Shown here: piece after piece, positions 1 to 8,200 of the stretch
Layout: each line of letters starts with the position of its first letter
Numbering within the stretch: the first letter of the stretch is position 1
Assembly (NCBI GenBank): GCA_905478725.1
Contig: CAJQJT010000113.1
Coordinates: 1 to 9,982 of the forward strand
DNA length: 9,982 bases
Origin: an uncultured Pseudomonadales bacterium
GTDB lineage: Bacteria > Pseudomonadota > Gammaproteobacteria > Pseudomonadales > Porticoccaceae
Direction: 5' to 3'
Notes under the pieces: generated by a model
Told to the model about the DNA's origin: nothing
The model's database searches: none
Seen by the model: only the letters and a program-made list of their open reading frames with translations
Translations under genes and position numbers: made by a program

Positions 1-727
1 CCTTGGCCAGCTTAACAATAGTGCGGCCAGCTTCTTGGAATAATTCTTTGCGATCAGAGTGGGTCGCCAGCACAGTGCCATTGCCGGGCAGTGCTAAGCC
101 CAAGGCTTCCATCAAACAGTTCATGGAGTTAGCGGTAAACATACCAGAGCAAGAACCGCAGGTGGGGCAGGCGGAACGCTCGTACTCGGCAACTTCTTCG
201 TCACTGGCGCTGTCATCAACCGCAATCACCATGGCATCAACCAGGTCGAGCTTGTTCTCAGAGAGCTTAGTCTTACCGGCTTCCATGGGGCCGCCGGAAA
301 CAAACACGGTTGGAATATTCAGGCGCATAGCGGCCATGAACATGCCTGGAGTAATCTTGTCACAGTTGGAGATACAGACTAGCGCATCGGCGCAGTGAGC
401 ATTGACCATATATTCAACCGAGTCGGCAATGATGTCTCGCGAGGGCAGTGAATAGAGCATGCCGTCGTGACCCATAGCAATACCGTCGTCCACTGCAATG
501 GTGTGGAACTCACGAGCAATTCCGCCGGCCTTAGCAATCTCTGCCGCAACCAGATCACCCATATCTTTTAGGTGAACATGACCGGGAACAAACTGGGTGT
601 AAGAGTTGGCGATGGCAATCATCGGCTTATTAAAGTCATCGTCTTTCATGCCTGTGGCGCGCCAAAGTGCGCGAGCGCCGGCCATATTTCGGCCCTGGGT
701 GGTGGTATGTGATCTGTACTTAGGCAT
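1..727 (-). CDS. ilvD: Dihydroxy-acid dehydratase, N-terminal part (cut by window edge)
   Basis: Cytoplasmic Fe-S enzyme that dehydrates 2,3-dihydroxy-isovalerate and -methylvalerate to the 2-keto acids, the step before the final transamination in valine and isoleucine synthesis. The reading frame runs off the left edge after 242 codons, so roughly the last 60 percent is missing. The start MPKYRS is the family's usual beginning. Visible signatures are [15 protein letters not shown] (79-93, Mg ligand Asp81), [11 protein letters not shown] (118-128, cluster ligand Cys122, probable carbamylated Lys124) and [18 protein letters not shown] (187-204, Cys193). At residues 46-50 the sequence is FVPGH, with Gly where [2Fe-2S]-type plant and mycobacterial enzymes have a cysteine, so this looks like the E. 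coli-type, oxygen-sensitive [4Fe-4S] form (family knowledge plus inference). An in-frame ATG at 739 would add four residues but lacks family support. Its product pathway is completed by ilvE on the other strand. Confidence 0.97.
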   Translation of the reverse strand, partial: MPKYRSHTTTQGRNMAGARALWRATGMKDDDFNKPMIAIANSYTQFVPGHVHLKDMGDLVAAEIAKAGGIAREFHTIAVDDGIAMGHDGMLYSLPSRDIIADSVEYMVNAHCADALVCISNCDKITPGMFMAAMRLNIPTVFVSGGPMEAGKTKLSENKLDLVDAMVIAVDDSASDEEVAEYERSACPTCGSCSGMFTANSMNCLMEALGLALPGNGTVLATHSDRKELFQEAGRTIVKLAK

Positions 728-761
728 TGGGTATCTCATTAACGAAAAAATGTAGGGGGCA

Positions 762-788
762 AGAATAGCAGAAACACTGCCCAGTCAA
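762..788 (-). promoter_or_regulatory. Candidate sigma70 promoter for ilvD
   Basis: On the minus strand a -35-like TTGACT (783-788) is followed by a -10-like TATTCT (762-767) preceded by TGC, an extended -10 feature. The spacer is 15 bases, shorter than the ideal 17, which the extended -10 might compensate. Transcription would start near 755, giving a leader of about 30 bases before the ilvD ATG at 727. It lies in the 83-base gap between argA and ilvD and suggests ilvD is not simply dependent on read-through from argEA. Pattern match only. Confidence 0.4.
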
Positions 789-810
789 CACCGGGCGGCG
801 TGCCTTGAGA

Positions 811-2133
811 CTAAAGTTTTTTACTGAAGATTCGCGACTGGCGTTGGTAGTTGTAGAGCGACTGTTTTTCCGCCGGTAACTCACTGACTTCAGCCTCGGT
901 AAAACCCTGCTCTCTAAACCAGTGAGCAGTCTGTGTGGTCAATACAAATAAAGTCTCAAGTCGGTTGTCGGTGGCGTCTTTTTCAACGCATTTCAATAGG
1001 CGCGAAGCTATGCCCTGATTGTGAAACTCAGGATGAGTAGCAACACAGGCAAGCTCGCCGGCATTACTATCTGCTATAGGGTAAAGAGCAGCGCAACCGA
1101 GCAGAGTACCCTCTGGGTGCACTACCACCATAAAGCGTGAGATTTCTGTTTCGAGTAATTCTCGCGAGCGTTTAACCAAAATGCCCTGCTGCTCTAGAGG
1201 CGAAATCAAATCGAGAATGCCGCCGACATCGTCGATGCTCGCCGCGCGAATCACCTCCGAATGATCCTTCATAATCAGCGTGCCGCTACCCTCACGAGTA
1301 AACAGTTCACTGAGTAGACTACCGTCTTCGCTACAGCCCACCAGATGCACACGGTCGACATTGTTGCGACAGGCTTGGTAAGCGGCGGAGAGCAAAGCGT
1401 AGGTTGCAGAGTCTTCACCCCCCGCATGTTTCATGTTGGCTTTAAGATCGCTGACTTCAGGCAGTGAGAGGTTGCGCAGCAGGCGGTTATCGGCGTCGAT
1501 GATGCCCGCGGCTTGAGTCACTAAAATCAGTTTTTCTGCATTTAAGGTAATAGCGGTCTGAGTGGCCACATCCTGATAGCTAAGATTAAACGCTTCACCC
1601 GTAGGCGAAAATCCAATCGAAGACATCAGCACCAGTGCACCAGCTTCAAGTTGTTGTTGGATCGCACTGCGATCAATACGGCGAATTTCTCCGGCACGCT
1701 GAAAATCAACACCGTCGCGAATGCCCACAGGTTTGGCGGTAATAAAGTTGCCGCCAATCACGCGCACACGAGCACCGTGCATCGGAGAGTTGGGCAGTCC
1801 CATAGACAGCGCCGATTCAATCTGGAAGCGAGTAGACCCCACCGCCTCTTTGACACATTGCATGGCATTGGCGTCGGTGATGCGCACCTGTTCACGAAAA
1901 TCTGTTTGCACTCCAGCCAACTGCAGTCGCTGATCAATCTGCGGGCGGGCCCCATGGACCAGCACTATATTGACGCCGAGACTTTGCATCAGCGCGATAT
2001 CGTGAACAATGCCGTCGAAGTTAGAGTCTAAAACCGCTTCGCCACTGATTGCGATAACAAAGGTTTTACCCCTGTGCGCATGAATATATGGCGAGGTCTC
2101 ACGAAAAAATTGTACGTAGCTTTGAGTAGTCAT
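811..2133 (-). CDS. argA: N-acetylglutamate synthase (amino-acid N-acetyltransferase)
   Basis: Transfers acetyl from acetyl-CoA to glutamate, the committed first step of arginine synthesis in the cytoplasm; in E. coli the enzyme is feedback-inhibited by arginine. The 440-residue product matches the usual length (E. coli 443). Residues about 22-288 form an amino-acid-kinase-like domain (RGKTFVIAISGEA at 21-33, VHGARPQID at 59-67, GNFITAKPVG at 128-137). Residues about 295-440 form the GNAT domain, with IDDVGGILDLISPLEQQGIL at 300-319, the acetyl-CoA loop HPEFHNQGIASRLL at 367-380 and the typical ending LYNYQRQSR at 426-434. The start MTTQSYVQFFRETSPYI was chosen because it aligns with E. coli ArgA; the frame stays open 70 codons further upstream, but that stretch is the other frame of argE. 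No Shine-Dalgarno sequence precedes the ATG, which lies 7 bases after the argE stop. Confidence 0.96.
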   Translation of the reverse strand: MTTQSYVQFFRETSPYIHAHRGKTFVIAISGEAVLDSNFDGIVHDIALMQSLGVNIVLVHGARPQIDQRLQLAGVQTDFREQVRITDANAMQCVKEAVGSTRFQIESALSMGLPNSPMHGARVRVIGGNFITAKPVGIRDGVDFQRAGEIRRIDRSAIQQQLEAGALVLMSSIGFSPTGEAFNLSYQDVATQTAITLNAEKLILVTQAAGIIDADNRLLRNLSLPEVSDLKANMKHAGGEDSATYALLSAAYQACRNNVDRVHLVGCSEDGSLLSELFTREGSGTLIMKDHSEVIRAASIDDVGGILDLISPLEQQGILVKRSRELLETEISRFMVVVHPEGTLLGCAALYPIADSNAGELACVATHPEFHNQGIASRLLKCVEKDATDNRLETLFVLTTQTAHWFREQGFTEAEVSELPAEKQSLYNYQRQSRIFSKKL

Positions 2134-2139
2134 CAGGCG

Positions 2140-2145
2140 ATTATA
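2140..2145 (-). promoter_or_regulatory. Possible -10 box directly before argA
   Basis: The minus strand reads TATAAT, a perfect -10 consensus, overlapping the argE stop codon TAA. The six-base discriminator CGCCTG separates it from the argA ATG, so a transcript would begin exactly at the start codon. No good -35 is seen: the best hexamer at the right distance, TCAACT, matches TTGACA at three of six positions. It may be a chance match in an operon; its weight comes from the absence of a ribosome binding site for argA. Confidence 0.3.
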
Positions 2146-3262
2146 AGCAACAGCGGCCAATAAGTTGAGATAAAAAATTAATTGTTGGTTGCACGCGATC
2201 AAGTGGCAGAAATTCATTCGGCTGATGAGCCACATCAATGTCCCCAGGACCGAGTACCACCACGTCCATTCCGAGCTGCTGAAGGTAGGGTGCCTCCGTG
2301 GCAAAGGCCACGGATTCCGCGGCATGGCCAGTGAGTTTTTCACAGAGGGCGACTATCTCCGACTGGTCGCCACTGGTGAAGGGAGGAACGATAAGTTTCT
2401 CTAGAGACCAGCCCATATTGTCCGCTTCAGCTGTGACGGCAATCTGGCGTTCCAGGTCCTTTTGCAGTTGATTGAGATCCATACCCGGCAGCGGACGAAT
2501 TTCAAAGGCCAAAAAACAGTGCCCGCAAATACGGTTGGCATTGTCGCCCCCCTGAATACAGCCCAGGTTTAAGGTTGGGTGATCAATTAGAAACCCTGCG
2601 TGTTTCTGGTCTTTCATGCGGTCGCGCATGGCCATCAGTTGGCCGAGAATACGCTGCATGGATTCCATGGCATTGTTACCCAGCTCTGGGTTGCTCGAAT
2701 GTCCGGATCTGCCGGTGACCGTGAGTTTCTCGATCATGATGCCCTTATGCATTTTCACCGGACGCATATTGGTGGGCTCGCCGATCACCGCGCTGCGGGC
2801 AATTGGTGCTCCCGCTTCCACTAGGGCTTTGGCCCCGCCCATGGAAGATTCCTCATCGGCAGTGGCGAGAATAATCAGCGGCTGTTTTAGATCCTTCACC
2901 GGCAGCGACTTAAACGCCTCGATGGCCAGAGGGAAAAAGCCCTTCATGTCGCAGCTACCGAGACCGTACCAGCGATTATCCCGTTCGGTTAATTCAAAGG
3001 GGCTGCTATCCCAGAGTGATTCGTCACAGGGAACCGTATCCGTGTGGCCCGCCAGCACCAGGCCACCTGGACCGCTGCCATAGGTGGCAATTAGGTTAGC
3101 TTTGTTATTGCCCAGATCCATAATCTCAGTGGTAAAGCCAAGTTCCCCAAGGGTATTCGCCAGCAGGTCAATGACCTCGCGGTTGCCCTGATCTATAGCC
3201 GGATTAATACTGCTAATCGAGTTGCTGCGGATAATCCGTGAGAGTAAATCGGTCATTTCCAT
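2141..3262 (-). CDS. argE: Acetylornithine deacetylase (M20 metallopeptidase family)
   Basis: Hydrolyses N2-acetylornithine to ornithine and acetate, fifth step of the linear arginine pathway, in the cytoplasm. At 373 residues it is close to E. coli ArgE (383). All M20 di-metal signatures are visible: AGHTDTVP (71-78; His73 metal ligand, Asp75), LGSCDMKGFF (101-110; bridging Asp105), ATADEESSMGG (133-143; general base Glu137, metal Glu138), IGEPT (160-164; Glu162) and AHQPNE (345-350; His346). The dimerisation lid domain lies around 175-285 and includes GRSGHSSNPELGNNAME at 184-200 and NRICGHC at 243-249. RPLPGM (256-261) is shared with E. coli ArgE, favouring this call over DapE or a generic M20 peptidase. 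The ATG at 3262 is preceded by AAGAAG six bases upstream, so it is preferred to the second Met at 3256. It is followed immediately by argA, forming a two-gene arginine unit transcribed away from the pilus-type ATPase gene. Confidence 0.94.
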   Translation of the reverse strand: MEMTDLLSRIIRSNSISSINPAIDQGNREVIDLLANTLGELGFTTEIMDLGNNKANLIATYGSGPGGLVLAGHTDTVPCDESLWDSSPFELTERDNRWYGLGSCDMKGFFPLAIEAFKSLPVKDLKQPLIILATADEESSMGGAKALVEAGAPIARSAVIGEPTNMRPVKMHKGIMIEKLTVTGRSGHSSNPELGNNAMESMQRILGQLMAMRDRMKDQKHAGFLIDHPTLNLGCIQGGDNANRICGHCFLAFEIRPLPGMDLNQLQKDLERQIAVTAEADNMGWSLEKLIVPPFTSGDQSEIVALCEKLTGHAAESVAFATEAPYLQQLGMDVVVLGPGDIDVAHQPNEFLPLDRVQPTINFLSQLIGRCCL

Positions 3263-3302
3263 AATTGGCTTCTTATGCAGTCATTTCCATTGAGTTTAGC
3301 GG

Positions 3303-3312
3303 ATTGGCCAAT
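3303..3312. promoter_or_regulatory. Ten-base perfect palindrome in the divergent spacer
   Basis: ATTGGCCAAT is its own reverse complement and sits 41 bases upstream of the argE start and 95 bases upstream of the start of the plus-strand ATPase gene. Its place in a divergent promoter region fits an operator, but no known box (for example the E. coli ARG box) was recognised, and a 10-base palindrome can occur by chance. The rest of the 144-base spacer (3263-3406) shows no promoter that I can defend for either direction. Confidence 0.2.
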
Positions 3313-3394
3313 TTGCGCTACCCCTTGTGGGATTAGCGACTAAAATTGATGGATGCAGGGACAGAATAGCCATCGAATAGCACTCGAATACGAA

Positions 3395-3400
3395 CAGGAG
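3395..3400 (+). promoter_or_regulatory. Ribosome binding site deciding the ATPase gene start
   Basis: CAGGAG lies six bases before the ATG at 3407, a near-ideal Shine-Dalgarno placement. This favours 3407 over the in-frame ATG at 3353, which would add 18 residues and has no such site. Confidence 0.8.
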
Positions 3401-3406
3401 TTGATT

Positions 3407-5194
3407 ATGAATAAGACATCGGTGCGCGGGACTAAAACCGATTTGGGTAGCAACTTGGATCTGGCAAGTGTTTTAAAAGATCTTATCAGCGACGGCTTGA
3501 TCGCCCAGCAGGACGCCGCTGAAATCGCCAGTGCACGGCGCAGTCGCAAGGAAGCACTGCAACACCCCCTAGAAATTGTCGCGGCCAAACAGCTGGTTCA
3601 GGGGCCGGAGTCAAAGCCCCTGACTATGGAGCTGCTCAGTGAATGGTTGGCGAAAAAAGCCTGTTTGCAGCTGGCCCATATAGACCCTTTAAAAATCAAT
3701 GTGCCCGCCGTCACCGGGATCATGTCTTTCGCCTACGCCCAGCGCTACGGCATTCTCTGTATTGAAGTGAGCCGCGACGAGCTGGTGATTGCCACCATGC
3801 AGCCCTTCGATCGCAGTTGGGTTGAGAGCCTAGAGCAGACATCGCGCCGGACCATTCAAACAGTGGTCGCCAACCCCGCCGAGATTAAAAAATACACCCT
3901 CGAATTTTACTCCCTGGCAAAATCAGTTTTTGGCGCTGGCTCCGCCACCGACAGTGGCACCGGCATCGCCAACTTTGAGCAGCTGTTGGAAGTGGGCAAG
4001 CTCAAAGACGCCGATGCTCAGGACCAACATATAGTCAATATTGTCGACTGGCTGCTGCAATATGCCTTTGAGCAGCGGGCCAGTGATATTCATCTCGAAC
4101 CGCGCCGCGGCAAGGGCAAGGTGCGCTTTCGAATCGACGGCGTGCTGCATCTGGTGTATGAGCTGCCGGACAACGTCATGACCGCCATGATCAGCCGCCT
4201 GAAGATTCTCGGGCGCATGAACGTGGCAGAAAAACGCCGACCTCAGGACGGCCGTATAAAAACCAAAGCCCCCAATGGTCGAGAAGTGGAATTGCGCCTC
4301 TCCACCATGCCCACCGCCTTTGGCGAAAAGCTAGTCATGCGAATCTTTGATCCGGACGTGCTGTTGCGCAGTTTCTCGCAGCTGGGTCTAGTGGCTGAGG
4401 ACTATGCGCACTGGCAATCGATGGTCAAGCGCGCCCACGGTATTGTCTTGGTCACCGGACCCACGGGCTCAGGTAAAACCACCAGCCTCTATTCCACCCT
4501 TAAGCAGCTGGCCACAGATTCGGTGAATGTCAGCACTGTGGAAGATCCCATTGAAATGGTTGTTGATAGCTTTAACCAAAGCCAGATTCAGCCCGCCATC
4601 GATTTTGATTTTGCCGCCGGTATTCGCACCCTGATGCGTCAGGATCCGGATATTATTATGGTTGGTGAGATTCGCGATCAAGCTACCGCCGAGATGGCCG
4701 TTCAAGCGGCCCTAACCGGACACCTGGTGCTCTCAACCCTACACACCAACGATGCGCCAACCGCCATCAGTCGTCTGCTCGATCTCAAGATGCCTGCGCA
4801 CCTAATTAAGGCCACACTCAATGGCGTCATGGCCCAGCGTCTGGTGCGAACTCTCTGCCCAGACTGTCGCAGCGAAGTGGACTGTGATCGCGAGGCCTGG
4901 CACGAAATGGTTGGCTCAGCGGAGAGGGTTCCACCGACCAAAGTCTATCAACCTGGTGGTTGTCTCGAGTGTCGCAACACCGGCTATCTGGGGCGCGAGG
5001 GGATCTACGAAATAATGCCGTTGACGAATGCCCTGCTCACCTATATAAGTAGTGAGTCTGATATCCAAGAAATTCGCCAAGCGGCAATTTCACAGGGAAT
5101 GAAAACCTTACGCATGGCCGGAGCCGAGAAAGTGGCTGCCGGTATCACATCCATGGAGGAGGTGTTGCGGGTTACCCCTGAGCTTGGCCGCTAA
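3407..5194 (+). CDS. PilB/GspE-family (type II secretion / type IV pilus) ATPase, orphan
   Basis: Predicted cytoplasmic hexameric ATPase of the family that powers pilus or pseudopilus assembly. The product is 595 residues. Residues about 20-165 resemble the N-terminal T2SSE_N/MshEN region, though only a partial match (GLI at 30-32) to its c-di-GMP-binding motif is seen, with no RLG. The ATPase core has SDIHLEPR (226-233), RIDGVLH (242-248), Walker A GPTGSGKT (351-358), the Asp box EDPIE (379-383), Walker B DIIMVGEIRD (415-424) and the His box TGHLVLSTLHTND (437-449), so it should be active. A zinc-binding tetracysteine follows: CPDC (484-487) and CLECRNTGYLGREGIYE (519-535), typical of extension ATPases (PilB, GspE, MshE) rather than retraction PilT. 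No pilC, pilD, pilin or secretin gene is next to it. The stop is 17 bases before glnE, suggesting co-transcription. Whether it serves a pilus or a secretion system cannot be told here. Confidence 0.9.
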   Translation: MNKTSVRGTKTDLGSNLDLASVLKDLISDGLIAQQDAAEIASARRSRKEALQHPLEIVAAKQLVQGPESKPLTMELLSEWLAKKACLQLAHIDPLKINVPAVTGIMSFAYAQRYGILCIEVSRDELVIATMQPFDRSWVESLEQTSRRTIQTVVANPAEIKKYTLEFYSLAKSVFGAGSATDSGTGIANFEQLLEVGKLKDADAQDQHIVNIVDWLLQYAFEQRASDIHLEPRRGKGKVRFRIDGVLHLVYELPDNVMTAMISRLKILGRMNVAEKRRPQDGRIKTKAPNGREVELRLSTMPTAFGEKLVMRIFDPDVLLRSFSQLGLVAEDYAHWQSMVKRAHGIVLVTGPTGSGKTTSLYSTLKQLATDSVNVSTVEDPIEMVVDSFNQSQIQPAIDFDFAAGIRTLMRQDPDIIMVGEIRDQATAEMAVQAALTGHLVLSTLHTNDAPTAISRLLDLKMPAHLIKATLNGVMAQRLVRTLCPDCRSEVDCDREAWHEMVGSAERVPPTKVYQPGGCLECRNTGYLGREGIYEIMPLTNALLTYISSESDIQEIRQAAISQGMKTLRMAGAEKVAAGITSMEEVLRVTPELGR

Positions 5195-5211
5195 CTAATT
5201 GAGAAGTATTT

Positions 5212-8200
5212 ATGCCGAAAACGTTCCCGCAGCTGATCAGCGCCAGCTATCAGCGTCGCCTCGAAGGTTTTCAGGCCGCCCATCCAGATCCCACTTGGCT
5301 GGCACAGCGACTTACTGAGTTTCCAGAGTACCCGCTATTTGCAGAGCATCTAGAGTTGCTCTGGGGCACCAGTGACTTTGTCGGCGAGCAGAGTGAAACC
5401 TATCCCGATGACTTTCAACAGCTAGTCGACAGTGGCGATCTGCAGCGCAGCTATTCTCGTGCAGACTTTCAGCAGGCCATTGATCAGCGACTCTCAAGTC
5501 GTGAAAAAGCTCTCAATAAAAAATCTCTCAATGAAACAGCTCTCAATGAAACAGCTCTCAATGAAGAGCAGTTAGCCTCACATTTAAGACTATTCCGTCG
5601 CCGCGAGCAGATGCGCATTATCTGGCGTGACTTCAGCCGTCAGGCATCTATGCCCGAGACCACCAGAGAGCTAACCTGGATGGCCGAGGCGGCCATTACC
5701 GCCTCGTTGAATGTCTTACACCCAATTACCTGCGAAGAGTTAGGAGCGCCCTTTAGCGGCGACGAAGGGGCGTCAGATCAAAACAAAGATAAAGACAAAG
5801 AGCATGATAAAGAACCGCAAAACATGCTCGTGCTGGCAATGGGCAAAATGGGCGCTGAAGAGCTCAACCTCTCATCGGATATAGATCTTATTTTCGCCTA
5901 CCCAGAAAAAGGTGAGACCCGTCGCACAGCCACATCGCCTCGAGGAAAAACTGTCTCCAATCAAGAATTTTTTACCCGTCTCGGGCAAAAGCTTATTGCT
6001 GCGCTGGATCGACAGACCGCTGATGGTTTTGTTTTTCGAGTGGATATGCGTCTGCGGCCCTATGGGCAGAGTGGCGCCCTGGTGATGAGCTTTGATGCAC
6101 TGGAAGAATATTATCTAACCCAGGGCCGCGAGTGGGAGCGCTTCGCTATGGTCAAGGCGCGAGCAGTGGCCGGAGACGCAAAGGAAATCCAACGCCTAGA
6201 CGAGATTTTACGGCCCTTTATCTATCGTAAATATCTCGACTTTGGTGCTATCGACGCCCTACGCGATCTCAAACGCTCGATTAATCGTGAGTTGAAACGT
6301 AAAGGTATGCACTCAGATATCAAGCTGGGTCCCGGCGGCATTCGTGAAATCGAATTTATTACTCAGGCCTTTCAGCTGGTCCGCGGTGGCCGCAATAGTG
6401 CACTGCAGACCCCCTCGCTCTACCAAGCTTTACAGCAGCTAGCTGCCGACCAGATTATTGAGGGCAGCGATCGCGATAGGCTATGGCAGGCCTATAGTTT
6501 TTTGCGTAACAGTGAGCACGCCCTCCAGGGCATAGCGGACAAACAAACCCAGCAGTTGCCCGATGATGATCTGAGCCAGCAGCGGGTCGCACTGATTGTC
6601 GGCTGTGATAGCTGGTCGGATTTTCAGCAACAGCTCCAAGCTCATCGGGACTATGTAATAAGCGTATTTGAAGATATGTTCGCTGAGCCTGACCCTCAAA
6701 GCTCTCTAGAAAACCTTGAGCAAACGGTTGCGGGCACCGAGCCATTGAACTGGTCGACACCACTGGAGCTCTCAGAATTACTTGAGCACCTGCAGGATCT
6801 TGGCTACCAGCAGCCTCAGGCAGTGGCACAGCAGCTCCATGAAATTTACCAGGGCAAAGCGGTTATAGCTCTGGAATTGGAGCCTCGTAGCCGCCTCGAT
6901 AAACTCATGCCAAATGTAGTCTCGGCTTGCACCACTACCGATGACAACAGTGTCACCCTGAGCCGAGTAGTGGGTCTGATTCAGGCGGTGCTGCGACGTA
7001 GCGCTTATCTGGTATTGTTGGCAGAGAACCCTTCAGCCCTGCAGCAGTTGGTACTACTGTGCCAGAGTAGTAGCTGGATTGCGGAGCAGCTCACTGCTTA
7101 TCCAGTCCTGCTCGACGAGCTTTTGGATAGAAACAGTCTATATACAGTGCAAAGTAAAGACTCACTTCAGGATCAGCTGCGTCAGCAAATGCTCCGTGTA
7201 GCAGACGACGACCTCGAACAGCAGATGGAAGTCATTCGCTATTTTGTGCGCTCCAATAGCCTGCGAGTAGCGGCCTGTGATATCACCGAAGTACTTCCGC
7301 TGATGCAAGTCAGTGACTATCTCACTTGGATTGCCGAGGTGGTGATTGAACATGCGATGACCATCGCTTGGCTGCATCTCAGCCAACAGGTTGGCCAGCC
7401 TCAAGGCAGCAGTTTGCAGTCGCCGGGCTTTATTGTTTTGGGCTACGGAAAGCTGGGTGGTATTGAATTGGGTTATAAATCCGATCTCGACTTAGTTTTT
7501 CTTCACCGAGGTACAGCAGGCGAGACCCTCGGTGGTCCGCGCAGTATCGATAACAGTACCTTCTATGCTCGCCTTGGTCAGCGCATTATTCATCTGCTCT
7601 CCACCACAACTTCGTCTGGTGCCGCCTATGAGATTGATATGCGCCTGCGCCCCTCAGGCAACTCCGGCATGCTGGTGTCGTCACTCAAGGCCTTCGAGAA
7701 ATATCAGCAAGACAGCGCTTGGACCTGGGAACAGCAGGCGCTAGTAAGGGCTCGTGTGGTGGCGGGGGAAAAGAGTCTTGCCGAGGACTTTAATCGCTTG
7801 CGCCAGGCGGTTCTTATGCAGCCCCGGGATGAACAGGTTTTACGCACCGAAGTAGAGCAAATGCGCGAAAAAATGCGCAAACATCTGGGCAGACCGTCGA
7901 AAATCGGTAAATACTCGCTCAAGCAAGGCGCTGGAGGTATCGTCGATATTGAATTTATGGTTCAATTTGCAGTCTTGGCCTGGTCGCACAATCATCCCGA
8001 AATAAGCCGCTGGAGTGATACTATTCGCACATTGGAGTCACTAGCTCAATGTGGACTGATATCCGAGCAACAATCCGGCTTACTAATCGATGCTTACAAA
8101 AGATATCGCTCAGCAGGACACCGTCTGCAGCTGCAAAATCAGTTGGCAGAAGTGTCTGGTTCAGAGTTTCTTGAGTATCGGGAGTTGGTGTCCGCCCAAT

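Noticed and set aside
728..739. Upstream in-frame ATG for ilvD at 739
   Set aside because: It would add MRYP before the family-conserved MPKYRS and has no ribosome binding site.
767..806. Rho-independent terminator after argA
   Set aside because: The minus strand can form only an imperfect GCCC/GGGC stem with a 10-base loop and no real T-run; the same bases better fit the -35 region of an ilvD promoter.
2134..2343. A 70-codon N-terminal extension of argA
   Set aside because: The frame is open, but the sequence is the alternative frame of the conserved argE 3' end, resembles no ArgA protein, and the start at 2133 gives the expected family length.
2616..3083. 155-codon open frame antisense to argE
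   Set aside because: Shadow of the conserved argE frame; composition and sequence do not resemble a protein family. The antisense frames at 3-398, 1651-2031 and 9563-9970 were rejected for the same reason.
3304..3318. A sigma54-type promoter (TTGGC ... TTGC) before the pilus-type ATPase gene
   Set aside because: The two elements are three bases too close; sigma54 promoters need strict GG-GC spacing.
3353..3406. An 18-residue longer form of the PilB/GspE-like ATPase
   Set aside because: The ATG at 3407 has a strong, well-spaced CAGGAG; the ATG at 3353 has none.
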